Source: Marisa cornuarietis (Eukaryota; Mollusca; Gastropoda; Architaenioglossa; Ampullariidae). Taken from it: a DNA stretch of 64,000 nt. The notes under the pieces were generated by a model, which worked only from the letters and a program-made list of their open reading frames with translations, did not search any database and was not told the DNA's origin. Below, one piece after another: positions 46,136 to 60,000 of this stretch. Within the stretch, counting starts at the first letter, position 1. The number at the start of each line of letters is the position of its first letter. Made by a program: the position numbers and the translations under genes. The stretch is from assembly GCA_004794655.1 (NCBI GenBank), contig SMMW01000622.1:992001-1056000 (forward strand), given 5' to 3'.

Positions 46136-47880
46136 GGGGTCAATAAATATGAAGCAGTGTCCATGGGGTGTGGAAATCGCATTGTAACTTCGAACGCAAG
46201 ACGATTTTCCTTGAGTTCTCCTTTTTACCCTGGGGAAATGACTTAGTCTCGCTTCACAACTACGGCCCCTGGCGATAGTGTCTTATCTCTACACACTGAC
46301 GCACGCACAAATACATTCACACAGATGCACGCAAAGAGGAGAGGTCTGTACGCAGGCCAATCCACTACATTGTAAGTACATCAACATTCTCTTGAAGTGG
46401 GAATCACATCCAACGACAATGATGTCGGTACGTTAGAAAGACCTGCTTCGGGCAAACGACACCTGTGTGATGTTAACCGAATGTTTAAAGACAAATTTAA
46501 TAATAATCATCAAAATAAATAATAAAGACAAAGGCTTTTTAAAAAATGAACGACGAGAAAATCACGTTTATACACGAGTGAGATTTGTTCTCTGGATGCG
46601 GCTATTTTTAAGACGGTAAGGTGGTGGCTGAGCTTCTCGAACAAGGTATGGTTCTATTGGTAATAAATAGAATAGTGTTTAACCCATGCATGGCTCTATT
46701 GATAATAGATGAGGGGGTTTATAGTCTTTGCGTGGCTCTGTTGGTAGTAGTTGATGTTAATAGCTACTTGTCTAGTCGGTGATCGATTCGTCTTTTGAGC
46801 ACCGGTCGATTCTACTTTTGGCGTTGGGACAATCCGGTCTTGACTGGGATCGATCTGTGGCAACGTCGACATTGGGACATGGCTTTGGCATCGAGTATAG
46901 ATATATTGGATCAAAGTGACCGATGACCAGTAGTTGCTGACGATGCTTTGATTTATAGTCATGTGACCAGAGAAAACGTGGAATTGTGGACTCAGCCGCA
47001 TGGCAGTTAATTTTACCTGTATAATTACATCTAAAGTTATGTGCTTGATTATGTTCAAAAGTTCATGTTCAGATTTATTCAGGAAGAAAATTTATGACTA
47101 TATGGAAGTGGACAGCTGAGTATTTAGAACACAGACCCAAGATATTCTTAATCAGTTCTACTATAGTTTTATAGCCCTTGGTTAATTACATGTGCTGCAT
47201 AAAGAAAGAAAATACTCTCAAATAACAATAAAAGTGTGTGTTCTGAGTTAACCATGACACAACAATTAATGTGTCTCTCAATAATGATAAAGTTGATAAG
47301 AAATGACAAAAGCACCATGTAAAAGCAAAGACATCTTTCTCATTTTCACGTGTATTCAGGCATAAGTTAACAATTCAAAATGAGTTGTGACCATGCAAAG
47401 GTTTGGAATACCTTGTCATGTCAAGTGAACTTGTATAGCAGCACAGGTAAACTATGTGGGTCCCTACCATCTAGAAGGAAAGACACTATCTTTTTAGTTG
47501 GGTTCATGAGGCATTGCTTTAGCTGTAGGAGGGTTCATGAGGCTTCAGCATAGAACAATTTGTGAGTTCTTGGGGTGAGATAGCATTATATGGCTGTTTG
47601 GTGACAAATTCTACATGCTTGAACAGAAAGATTCTTCCCTACTTGCTAATAAAACCTCTATGGCATATGTTCTAACCTCCTCCCCTGCCAGCATTCTCTG
47701 GTCCATGTTCAGATTTTTGAGCTACGGTCATTTTCTGAACATGGGCATAAACAAATGCTTTGTCAGTATGGTCAGGGTTTGGATAACAAAGATGCCTCTT
47801 GTACTAAATCAAATCTTGCTAACACATGTACACATCTGGTTATATACTTACTAAAAAGAACTATTGATGTTTTACTGGTG
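46136..47880. other. intergenic upstream of the MRPL58 3' end, no feature supported
   Basis: AT-rich sequence without recognisable genes or elements; short open frames here lack protein-like composition. Confidence 0.5.
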
Positions 47881-47886
47881 TTTATT
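47881..47886 (-). promoter_or_regulatory. poly(A) signal of MRPL58
   Basis: TTTATT on the plus strand (AATAAA on minus), about 67 bases after the stop. Confidence 0.6.
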
Positions 47887-47952
47887 CATACACATACCAA
47901 CTCAGGCAGGTAAGAATCCTTCTATCACAAAAAAATGTTCAAATTGTGTTTT

Positions 47953-50945
47953 CTACAAGCTACCCCTGCTCTGCTTTGTCAAAGAATGTTTCCGCTTCAT
48001 GAGTAATGCTTGCTCCTTGGCTTTAGCCAGTCTGAAACACAACAGCAACAGGTTTTATGGGAGATGTTTCATTCTGTTAATCCTAACAAAGAGTAAACTG
48101 CTTTTTCAGAAAACAGCTTACAAAGTTAAATAATTATTATTGTACACACATATATGCAGATAAGTGTGTGTTTATAATAACATTGGATTTAAATACATAC
48201 ACAAATTCCACATTCTACATATTGATCTTGGTGCTCATAATTAAGAAAATCACTGTTAAAAAGTGCACTAACTACCTTTTGTCCCTAAGCTGGATCTCCT
48301 CCTGAGTCAGTCCCCGTGGCCTGGTAGCTGCTTGAAAAATCATTGTTCTCAGTTTGTCCATACAGTCAGCTTGGTTTAAAAGCTGCGTTCGTGTCCTTTC
48401 AGATGATACTACTAAATATCCGTCTTTTGTAATCTTGTTGCTCTCCTGTGAAAATAATTACATTCTAACGATTGTAAATGATATTTCAAAAGAATGAGAT
48501 ATATTAACAAGTTATTACTAAATATCAGCAGATAATAATATTGTGACATCTGTAGCCTCTTTCTCCACCACCAAAGTGCTTTGCAAAGACAAGAATATGC
48601 AATAATAATAATTGTTAGGCACACAGGGTCATCAATTCTGGAACTGAGGAAGTGTGAGTCATCACAAAGCAGTCAAGAAAATCCACAGACCAAGAAGCAG
48701 AATAAAAACACTTCTCATTGTGAGTGCAGTCAACATCCTGTACATGCACAGACCCACATTCTAAATATGTAGCAGCAAAGCATAACACCTGCAGATGAGA
48801 AAATATGAAAAGTCCAAGGCCTGTAGAGCAGAAGCAAAAAGTTGTAATTGCAAAAAAAAGTAAATGGAGAGGAATAATGAAAAAAAAAAACTCAGATGAG
48901 ATGGCCCAGATGAACAAAAGGCTGCAGAGACTGTTCATGAAAGATGTTGTCTATAGGTGAAAAAAACTTGATACAGTCAGAGAACATTTAAAAACACAAG
49001 ACAATAGGAGACACCAAAGTCAACATAGATCTAGGGAGGGAATAAAACAGGATGGAGCAGTTCCCTCAAGCCAGTTAGGTGAAGGGACATTACTCTCGTC
49101 AAATGCTGTCTCTTCAGCAAACCATTATTTTTGTTTTGTGACATACATCATTTACATATTTCTTAGATACTGAAATGATAAATATGTTTTGAGGACACAA
49201 GTTCATACTATTGAGAATCTCAATTTTAAGGTAATAACAAACAGTACACGCAGTGCTGTTTCTAACAGGTTTAATAATATAAAAGGAAAACACTTTAGAA
49301 ATCAGTTGACCATCAGCAAAAGAGATCTCAGTACATACCATTTCTTTCAGTTTGTCCTTGATTGCTTGTGACAGCCAAGAAGCACTCTGCAAATGGAATC
49401 GCACTACCACCTTCGTGCTTACTGCAATCACTCAACAGAAGATATGGGACAATTATTGTAAAGAATAAATGTAAAAAGTAATCAAATATTTTGTAGGGCT
49501 GAAAGTGGTTATTTTCTTTTACCGAGAGTGTAGCACTGTATATTTAAGGTACTGCTGCTAACTAGGTTTATAAAAATATTTGGAATAAAAACATTTTGAA
49601 AGATATTGGTAGTTTATGCTACAGTGATTAAAAAAGTTAAGGGACTCCTCTTTCAAATCAGTCTTTAAAATCGTTACAATCTAGCATCATCATCACCAAA
49701 TGAAAGTTTACCTTTGTTCACATTTTGTCCACCTGGTCCACTACTTCGAACATATGAGATATTAAGCTCATCTGAAATAGTCAAAACAAAAATCAAATAA
49801 TAGCCATTATGTTGATAAAACATAAAAATAACAGTTCTACAAAGAGCAGATTAAAACATTTGTGATGGAAGTCTGCAGTAAGTAGGCAATAACTAGATCT
49901 GCAAAGGACTTGTCTTAAACCTTGACAACATTTTTTAAAGAAAACTACTTTAACCCTCTTAGTGGTTTTGTCGGGAAAGCATGGAGAAGGCAATTTTCAT
50001 TACTTTCATTGTAAAGGTTTTCAAGTTTTCTCCTTTCCAAAAATGGATAGGTTTCTTGGTATAATGTTTACCTCAGAGCAGCAGCAATAATAATAATAAT
50101 AAAAACTTCACCCACTGCATGTCATCTTCACAGTCTTCAGTTATAAGCCAGTCATTGTATTTTTATGTCATGTTAAGAGGATTAATTTGAAGAAGGCTGA
50201 AGTCTTTATCCATACATAATTGCACATATCAGTCTAACACTAAATTTTAAGGTATCAACTTGCATGTGTTAAAATTTCATTCAGTAACTACTGCAACGTA
50301 TCCTTGATAAAATAATGTTGCATGGGATTTAAGGCTAAAACTAGCTTTCCCACTTTTCCAGTTTCAATTTGAGCTAAAACTTGTAACATTTTCACTCTAA
50401 TTTTTGAAGCTCATACTATGAGTATGAACCATAGTAAAACAGAATTCGAATCACTTTGAACTTACCAACGGGTATATGGCCGGTAAACTCAACAGCAGAC
50501 GACGTATCTGGTCCTGCTCCTGCGTCTGTGTGCTGCACATGGTGAGAAAATAATTTGGATTCCTCACTAATAGCGAAATAATATATTACGTACAGGAATC
50601 ATTGATTTTGTTGAATTTGGGTGGCAGAACCGTAAAGTGATTTCTCACTGTGGAGGAGAGAGATGGAGACCTGTAGTGTATGAGGAAAAAGGACAGTCAA
50701 AGTGAAATGGAAGACCAAGAAACTAATCAAGGTGGAAAATGGTTATCAAATGACACAAGTTAGGCCTACCGCTACAAAATAAATAAATAAATAAATAAAA
50801 TTATAGCGGCGATTCGATCTAGTGACTTTGTGGGTCGTTAACTTGGTACCTTAAATCTTGACGTTTCAAAAGGAATGGAAACGGTGTTAAACGGACTTTG
50901 TAGTAAGAATGTAAATCGCTTGCACGATGATACGAGTCGCAACAT
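47953..50945 (-). CDS. MRPL58: mitochondrial peptidyl-tRNA hydrolase ICT1 / mL62
   Basis: Six minus-strand exons: 50945-50850, 50532-50466, 49771-49712, 49421-49339, 48445-48276 and 48031-47953. Phases agree and give 184 residues; human is 206. The first 32 residues (MLRLVSSCKRFTFLLQ...) are Arg/Ser-rich, hydrophobic and without acids near the start, as in a mitochondrial presequence. The release-factor-like core has SYVRSSGPGGQNVNK with GGQ at 68-70, and VRFHLQSASWL. The basic tail AKAKEQALLMKRKHSLTKQS matches the ribosome-binding C-terminus. Family knowledge: it is a codon-independent hydrolase integrated in the large mitoribosomal subunit that frees peptides from stalled ribosomes. An ATG at 50540 is not the start, because its frame hits a stop in the next exon. 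AGGGAGGTAACTC lies shortly upstream of the start. Confidence 0.95.
48535..48665. repeat. dispersed retroelement-tail repeat, copy 1
   Basis: CTTTCTCCACCACCAAAGTG, GCTTTGCAAAG, an AATAAT run and CATCAATTCTGGAACTGAGG are shared in order with 51088-51215. It lies in the MRPL58 intron between 48446 and 49338. Confidence 0.65.
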
Positions 50946-51035
50946 TTTGGTCTTCTGACGTTCGCAACGAGTTACCTCCCTTGACACTTCTTACCCAGTG
51001 TTTGTGCTGAGAACTTTCGACTTTCGTGGGACAAC

Positions 51036-51037
51036 AG

Positions 51038-51088
<51 letters not shown>

Positions 51089-51215
51089 TGATTTCTATAG
51101 CACCTTTCTCCACCATTAAGATGAACTCAAAGTGCTTTACACAAAGAACACCACACATACATGATAAATGCTAGCGGCCTACAGTCATCAATTCTGGAAT
51201 CGAGGACGTGCGAGG
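51036..51215. repeat. (AAT)n with dispersed retroelement-tail repeat, copy 2
   Basis: About 15 AAT units (51041-51085) lead into TTTCTATAGCACCTTTCTCC, AAAGTGCTTTACAC and CATCAATTCTGGAATCGAGG, matching copy 1 at 48535-48665. It lies just upstream of the MRPL58 start. Confidence 0.65.
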
Positions 51216-51542
51216 ACAAGTGTTTTCCTATTTTTCAGGCTGATCATGGTATCTTACACATTGAACACATCGCTATTATTTATTATGAGGCCACCCACCA
51301 ATGACATGGATGTGCTTACAGTTGCATGGGTTAGTTTTAGAATCATTGAAACATAGCCGAATTCTTGTAGTACGATCATCAGGTTAGTACGTTTTATAAT
51401 CACCATAAAACCCAGATTCTGTTGAAGAATTTCTGGATTGAACCACAGGAGGCAATCAACAGCATGTTGGGGGTAGTCATAGTCTGTTCACTGGCGCCAG
51501 TCGTAATATATATATATATATAGAATAATATAGATATCTATA

Positions 51543-51600
51543 CCACGGACCTTCATCTACTGGATATAAGTGTCTCCACGACGGACCTTCATCTACAAGG
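51543..51600. repeat. two direct copies of ACGGACCTTCATCTAC
   Basis: CACGGACCTTCATCTACTGG (ATATAAGTGTCTC follows) and then GACGGACCTTCATCTACAAG, about 32 bp apart. The first copy is the best match to the inverted motif pair that brackets the LINE at 33167-37417. A (TA)n run lies just left. Confidence 0.7.
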
Positions 51601-51899
51601 TCCTTGATCTATACTCTGTTCGGTGTTGAAGGTTAACTTTGGGGTCAAAGAAGGACTTTTTCGTCTTAAATGCGTGGAAAGCTATGCGCGACAGTAATCT
51701 GGGCTTAACCTGTTCCAATTTAGAGACTAGCTGAAGCTGTGTTTGAGGCATTTTCCAGCCTGTAAAACTGAATGGCAATAACGCCTAGGACAAACAATTA
51801 AAATGCATTTTAAACTTCAATTTACGATAAATGAAGTGTCTTGATTTTAGTTCGTTATATTTTTTAGAACTTTATGTCAATAAAAGAAAAGAGATTGTC

Positions 51900-53350
51900 T
51901 TTATTTTCCAGCGTTAGTAAGCCAGGTCCAGCATCGAATGACCCGTCCGCTCCTTTGTTTGCCAAATGGTTCTTCATCTGCTTAGCGTACACCTCACTCC
52001 AAGGTACACTGAAGGACGGTTTCAGACAGTCACATGGCTGAACCAGACAAGCTTGTGCCGCTTGACTGTTGCGAGAATGGCTTCTGGTGCCCTACTGTGG
52101 CATCTGTTTACAACTGGCTGTTTGATGTAGCCTTAGTTGCTGGCTTGGCGTCAAACACCAAACCCCCTGGGTGTCCAACGAGGGTGGCAACCGTGCCGCT
52201 TTAAGTTTTGCGTTCTCTGTAGGAGATTTTGTAGCAGCATTCTCAGACACTTTAATTGTTCATAAATGCCTATATCTCATCGACAGGCAAAGTCCACATC
52301 TCTCATCCATACAGCAGGATGTGTACAAAGTAACTTGTCAAGATGTTTCGCTACCCCAGATATTGTCCAGCCTTGCCAATGTTGTCGGGATGTGACAGCT
52401 GAAGATTTGTTCAAGTGCACTTCTATATAGTCTGAAGCTGGCCTGTTTTTTAGCTGTTACTACTTCCTCAGCGGCCAGAGCCGCCCAAGACCCCATGCTA
52501 ACAAGTGCACAATCGGGATGAAACAGTCTGTAATTTGCTTGAAATTCTAAAAATTCATGTCCTTTTCCTTATCAGCAGAGTAAATTTGTGCGTTACTGTG
52601 TGAGCCAGTTTTGTTACCCTATTGCCCTCTTATCAGAAAGCTGTCAAACCTGGCATCCTAATCCTTTGTATTGAAGACATGCGGTGGCGAAATGGCTTTC
52701 AAGGGCAGGGTCATGCCACCGCAAAACCAATGTTCATTATTCATTATTCGGAACACATCCAGCACTTTTTATTGCCCTGCTACGTATGTTGTGCCGGGTT
52801 CCAAAGGCCCTACAATTCTATTTGCCCAAGGCCCTGCATCCCCCCAAGTGCTCGCTCTGCATCAGTGTTGTCGATTCTTGATTGCATTCAGCATGGCTGT
52901 GTAGCTGGTTATTAGCTTAGTAGCTGTTTACTGCTTCTTTTCTTTAGAAGGGTTATGATTAGTTACTGCATCCATTCTTTGCGTGTCTTATTTGGCACAT
53001 AATAGTGAGAACCTTTCTTGTTTCTTCACCAATTTGCTTGAGAAGCTCAGCTGGAATGTTGTCAACGTCAGGTGACTTTCCTCTCTTTAGACTGCATGCA
53101 GCTCCCTCGACCTCTTTGGCTGTTGTAGTAGCACCTCTTTGATGGTTTAGCAAATGTGTCTGCATCACTTACCACATAGTTTGAACATGGTAACAAACCT
53201 GATGGTGTTGCTGTGCCAAATGTTGTCCAGCCTGGTCATTGTTGCTGTTGTAATGATGATGCTGTTGTAATGGTGGCTCCCATTCACCTCCTTTAGCAGT
53301 ACTTCCTTTGTTAGATCTCTGCTTTGCTATTGGTGCTGATTTGTATTTCA
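51900..53350 (-). pseudogene. decayed LINE reverse transcriptase remnant
   Basis: On the minus strand near 53100 reads SLKRGKSPDVDNIPAELLKQ, the conserved fingers motif of non-LTR reverse transcriptases. Further on, in other frames, come a LYTSCCMDERCGLCL-type piece and a VKRHKLVWFSHVT tail piece. The palm domain with the catalytic box was not found. Many stops and shifts mean it is an old, dead copy. Confidence 0.6.
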
Positions 53351-53981
53351 TGTGTGTTCACATTGTCTGTCAATAAGGAATTGCAGCTTACCATTGATGT
53401 CCCATCAAAATAGATCATGTTGTGTGCAAAGCACATGTAGGAGTCTCATACAGTTAAATATGGAGGTGTGATGATTGTGTTTTTTTTTGCATATTTTCCA
53501 GGATGGCACAGCTGAGGTGATATAGCACCCTCATTTGTCTTAATTTGGTGGGATGTGAAATTTTCTGGAGAAATTCAAGAAGTTTCAAAGAAATTATTGC
53601 AAAACATACCAAGAATCAAATCGTTTTAGTTCCATTGGGTGTATATATTTAAAGTGTGAGCACATATACATATTATAAAAAATGTGTATGTGTGTATAAA
53701 ACAGATATACTTTTCCACTTGTTGAAGTAACTGCATGCTGTGTGTGTGTGTGTATATATCTTTCTTGATTCTTTCTAAAGCAAGCTCCTCTGTATTCAAG
53801 ACAAGCAAATTTATACCAAATCATTTATTTTCCCTCCATCCATCCATCAAAAATCACAATTTATGGTTTTATGACAAGCAGGACATTGTGTTTTGAGTAC
53901 ATCCACAGATTCAACATTATCTCCTTTTGCTCCACTTCATAACATATCCCATGGCATGAAGAGAGAAGTATCTGTTTAAAA
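53351..53981. other. intergenic after MAD1L1, nothing supported
   Basis: AT-rich, with short GT and TA runs near 53690-53760; no coding sequence seen. Confidence 0.5.
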
Positions 53982-53987
53982 TTTATT
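53982..53987 (-). promoter_or_regulatory. candidate poly(A) signal of MAD1L1
   Basis: TTTATT on plus, 68 bases past the stop; another lies at 53824-53829. Confidence 0.5.
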
Positions 53988-54054
53988 GTAACCTAGGCTC
54001 TTGGAATAATTCTTGCTGATTATTTCACAGGCACTATGTAAAGATCTGCTGAAT

Positions 54055-57000
54055 TCATCCCAGGTTCATAGTTTGCTGGTTGAAGAGATCAAGGGTGATA
54101 GCACTTAGCAATGCTGGAATACTGTCTTTGTGTTGCAGGTACAGATCCATCTTGTCCTGCTGTCTTTCAGAAAACTCAGTCTGCAGCATTTGAATCTCTC
54201 CAGATGGTCCTTGCTATCAGACAAGAATAAAAACAAAAATCCCATCATCTAGAATTTAAAATTACGATCCCCATCCAAAAATTCTAACTACCACAATGAT
54301 TCATGCCACGCAAATCAAAAACAGCATAAAGTGCCTCTTTTTAATAAATCATGCAGTTATTATCTTTTAATTTTAGACTTGAGGCTTTATTTTTACAAAG
54401 CAGAGTCTAAAAAACGAATGTTTCAATAACTCTTCAAGATACATGTGTACCCACCTTAAACAGTAAATAGTCATGGGGAGACTCGGCATACATGCTTGCA
54501 AGGCGGTACTGTCCTGTAGCTGGCATATCAATCTTGTAACCGAGCAGCTGATAGCAAGTCTCTCGAAACTCATGACTAGTCTTCTTAAAGGCCTCCACCA
54601 GGCGCTTTTTGCGCAGCTCTTCAAGAGCAAGCTGAGCTCTTAAATCTAAGCACAAAAAATCATTCCTGCATTAGTTTTGCATCAAGTGAATGCAATTAAA
54701 AAAAAAAACAAACTAACAGCCCTCTTTGATTCAGCTAAAGTGAAGGCTGTAACAATACCAACAGACCTCTTTGTCATAACATACAAACCCTAACTCAAAA
54801 CCCAGTCAAAGTCCACTTTTTTCACAACTGCTCAAGCACATAAATGCATAGTAATACAATCATTCAATGGACATGCCACTAATCCAACAAGCCTCTAACC
54901 CACAAAAATGTGAATGCCACACATTCACATTTGCAGAGCTATCAAAAAGAGGACATCTTTAAAGAGCCAACAAACCTTCAATTGCTTTGGTTTCTGGAAC
55001 ACTATCCAGCATCTTGTCAACTTGCTCTGTTACATCTTCAACTGCTCCTCTCTTTGATTCCAGCACTTGCACACGAGCTGTGAGCCGTGCATTTTCCTCT
55101 TGTAGCCTCTCCAACTCCTGCTGTCTTTGCTTCTGAGCAAGTGCAGCTGGATTCAGGGAGTAGTGGAGAACTTTGGTGCAAGATGGATCAAAGTCACCCT
55201 TTAAAAGACAGCAAAGAAATGACACAGAGATTCAAACAGTAATGTTCTATTTTGTAAATCTTTGAGGATTATATTAGATTTAACATTTGAAGTAAAATGT
55301 AACATATATGGGGATGATGGATGATAATCTCACACAAAACCCAGGTGAATATTTAACAAGAAAAGCCAGCTAAATGAATTTAATACTACTCTTTGGAATT
55401 ATTCAAAATCCCTGAAAGATATAACTCACCTGAAGATGTCGTTGTTCAATCCTCATTTCTAGCACCATCTTGTCATTCTCAGCAGCTTTTAGTTTACACT
55501 CTAAGTCCACAATCCGTTCTCTGAAAGAATACGATCCCATTATGTCACTGAAGATATGGCCAGGCACCCCCTTCTTTTAGACTATATTTATTTAAAAGAT
55601 ACACTTCAGCATAAGCCCTTCCTTCTGTCATAAAAGTGTCACTGGACAGTAATACCTGCCATCAAAGATAATGGGTAGTAAAATCTTGGTTTGTCACTTC
55701 TTAGACTTAAGGAGCAAAGCAATCTTAACAAACTTCAATAGAGGAACAATTCTAAAAGCTCTCATATGGAATTTTTTGCCCCCCAAAACAAAATCTGATT
55801 TTCAGCACTACTGTTGACTTTAATAAAGACGACAGTTTTGATAAAGTGTCTTCATTTAATCTTGTAATTCAACATGAAGGCTAAAAATGTTCCGGAAGGA
55901 ATCTTGGTCCTGATCAATATTTCAAGTTTTATGTTCCATTCTCACTACCACCACTGCTACAATCAAGAAATAATACCATGACAAACAGTCAATGTCATAA
56001 AAGCTGATACTTACACTAGTTGCTGGATTTTTTCCTGGTCAGCCTTTAGAGAGATTGGTTGGACTGTGACTTTCTCCTTCTGTTGATGCCTTTCAAGCTA
56101 CAACATTATTAATGGGTGATACTGGGCTTCTTTCACAACAGGAAAACACTTTCAATACAATGATCTTAGCGCACACAATTATTCACTTAAGTGCAAAAAA
56201 ATGTTTTTTTCTGGAGAATCATTGCTAAACATAACTGATAATATTTTAGCAATATGGTGAAGTCTTCAATATATTAGAAAATACATTAAAAGATACAAGT
56301 TGTAGTAACTGATCACACTTACAGGAAGAACTATATAACCTCTAAATACTACCAAGCAATTCATAATTTTTGGGAAAGCACACAAAGGAAAGTTGCTTAA
56401 ATGTCTCCCTTTCTTTTTCTTTACCTCCAGGCAGCGTGCGGTAAGTGTTGAGTTGCTGTCTGTAAGCTGCTGAAGTTGAGTCTCTAGTTCGTGAAGCTGC
56501 GAACGGTACTCTTCCACCACCTCCTCTAAGTGTTGTACACGAGCATTAGCTGGCAGCTGCACAGTGATCTCACTTTCGTAGGAATCCAGGATTCTCTTGT
56601 AGCATTCACGCTCCTGATAAGAAAAGACAGCTCTGAAAAGCTCTCACAATTCATCAGGTCTACATACTTACTATGGTTGTTTAGTAATAAACAATGTGTT
56701 ACAATAACAGTTTTCAGAATTTTCCACAGAAACACCTGGCCTGACATCTACAATTTTGTTACTGGCTATAGTCTTCAAAAAAAAAAAAAGCAACAAAAAA
56801 ACAAAACCAAACTGACAAATCAAACTGCAGGAAAAACATCCGACAATTTGGCCTTTATATGCGCTAATACTGCAGCCAAAGTAAAGTTGTGTGACTGAAG
56901 ACATAGGTGTAACATTCATATGCAATGCAAATTCTACACCATATCTCTCAGTCAACATTTACATTCAAATATTAAACCACAGAACACTATTTTGGCTTAC

Positions 57001-60000
57001 TTTTTTATATTTACTTTAGAATGCTTTACAACATATTTCTGTACATGCTAACATTTTCTGTGAGACATATTACTCAGCCGATTTTCTTGATAAAACAAAC
57101 AATAACTGTTTTTTGGAATTGGCCACAATATTCAGGTGCATTTAAATCAATGTAACTATTAAGGCAAAGACCTGTTTGATTTACTGATTAAAATGCTAGC
57201 CTGTGCTGGGAAAACAAGACAATCAAACTTCATTGTTGCAATCTTTAACCATTATCCACAGAGGTTCCCTTCAAACTGAGTTCTGTGTTATGGAATTCCC
57301 TTTTATCCACAAACAACATTTCTTTTCATCTAAAAGCACTGCAATAGTACAACCAATCATCAAAGCATTTCAATAGGAAAGAAAGAGTTTTTGTTTTATT
57401 CAATGTTACAGAATGTTTATCCTGCATGTTTAGGTCAATATGATGATTCAGGATACTACTCTAGACTGGCATATTTCCTGGTATAACAACCACTAGCTTT
57501 AGTCAATTTATAGCTTGTAGAGCATAGATTGGAAATACTGGAGAATAAGTCATAACAAAGTCAGTGACCAAATAAGATGCACTTCATTACAAAATGCTTT
57601 AATCTGAAAACTGCATGTTGTTGATTTCTATTAGCATTAAAAACCCATGAATTAAAATATGTTAACACTTTTTTCACAAGTTATGTTGAAAAGATTATTA
57701 ATGGATTCCATTAACCTTAGTAACAAGCAGAAGTTTGCGATGAAGTCTTTTCGTCTTGTCCTCATGCTGCTCTCTCTGCAACTTGAGTGTAGTCAAGTCT
57801 TCTGACATTTTCTGCTGTGACTCTTTAGCCTCTTCAAGTTTTGCCTCGGTCATACTCAGTCTAAAACAAAATTTGCATGACCAGTTGGAGTTTTTGCTCT
57901 GTAAGATTATTTAACATTATTGTCTATTAGTCACTCAGTCGTCCCTTGCCTGGCACCTGGCGTTGGGGGCAGCACATGGATGTCTATATACCATTCTTTA
58001 TTTTTTTAATACAATGGCTAGAAGGATTTCAACTGTGACATGGTGTAGTTATATGACAGCACCAAGAAATTCCTAAAATTAAAATTTCTTATTAGTCTAA
58101 ATGTCATGAGAAGCATTCACTTTGTTTGTAATGAGTCATTAATTCATAGATTTCAGAAACGAATAGAATATTTTATAGTTTAGGGCATCCACCCCTAACA
58201 GGAGGGTGACATCACAATGACTTTGTACATTTCTAATGCATTTCATAAAGATATGTTGCAACATGTGTAATATACAAAGCATACAATTATATGAATTTGG
58301 AAATTGGGAATATTATATTGTTGTCTATTAGAGCACATCTATATAGGTACTAGAATACTACATTCAAATCAGATAGAGAGAGAACAAATTACTGCTTTGG
58401 CCATTGGCCCATATTACAGGGGGGTGGTAATCATTCTTGTAATTTTTACAAAACATAAAAAATAGGCATAGTATATTCATGAACTTGCATATAGTTACAG
58501 AGCAATGTTTTGGATTTCAAGTGCCTTTAAGAGCAGAGTGTTACATATTCTTGTCCTACTACTGCTGCTGAGTAGCAACGTTAACTTAAACATAGATGAT
58601 TTCTATACAATTTCAAAGGTATACATTTCTCTCGAAGAACAGTAAAGGAGTGGACCGGTTATTTCTTGCAGGACCTGTTCACCACCACTCAAGATAGGTA
58701 AAACTGGGGAACAACCGGGGACCACCATAACTGTTCATCAAGTGGTACCAGTCAAGAAGGAGAATTCATTTATTTACCAAGTTACATTGCATGAGAAACA
58801 TGTCTAGATGATGGTTGCCACTTACTAACAAATACCAGACACACACACACCCACACTTACAGATGCCACTACTTGCACTATTATATGTACTCTTAAAAAA
58901 AAAAACCGCCTTCTACAAACACATGCAAGTACATGTGCAAGCATACTACTATTTCAAAATTCAGATTTCAGTCAGTAAAATAAATCACTAATTTCAGTAT
59001 CTTTGTAAAATACAAACTATTATCTAAATTAGCAAGCAAAATCATTTTGATGTCTTTGAAAGTCTTGGAGATCTGTGTGGTCAAAGTGGGTACCCTCAAG
59101 ATAGCAGCAGAGAAAAAAAATTTCTTCTTTTAAAACCAATTATATATCTTGATCAACAAGCTGATGCTTGTAGTTGTAGATTATTAAGTTCTGAGCAAGA
59201 CTAAAAAATTGATTAAAAAAAAATCGAATCCGATTCTTATCTGTTAATAAATAGAACCAGAATAATGTTATTTAATGCACTGGAAATAAATGTAACAAGC
59301 TTTTGAAAATAATGTAAGCATTTAAGTGTTTCCAGTTTCCAGCTACTCTTTCTGGAGACAAAACAAAGTTGTGTGTACCTGGACTGTAACTCTCCATTTT
59401 GCTCTAGAGCCAGTGCTTGTGCTATCTGCAGCTCCATTACTCGTCGAGACAACTGTGATGGTGATCTGTGCACGCAAAAACATATAACTGCAGCAATAAA
59501 TAATAAGTGAAAGGTATTTTATGGATATTTAAAAAAGAATATGAATTCTAAGTCTGTTATGTTTGCATTATATGTGGCATACTGTCCATTTAATATATAT
59601 ATATATGTGGATGGCAGATGCTGAGCTGTCTACCCTACTGGGAATCTGGTTTTTGCTAGAACATCCCTCCAAATTCTGGAACAAAGCATAATGAAGGCAA
59701 AAGAAACATTCTGATTTTCTAGTTCCCTATTTTAAAATTTTATTCAAAGTACTGAAATTTTATGATAATTATAAATAGATCCTAACTGAGGTCTGCGGGA
59801 TCCACTTGAATCTTCAGCTTCCCAACGTTGTAAACGCCCATGCAGCTCCTTACATAAACAAAATGGGTGACCATCAAACATCAACAAAAACTTAATGTTT
59901 AAAACCACCCTTTTATATGCACATACCATTCTTAACTACATTAAATTACTTTTTTATGCATACTTAGTCATGCTGAAAAGAAAATGAAGCTTTCATTGGT

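Noticed and set aside
50466..50540. ATG at 50540 as MRPL58 start
   Set aside because: Its frame runs into a stop in the next exon; the frame used from the acceptor at 50533 joins both neighbours correctly.
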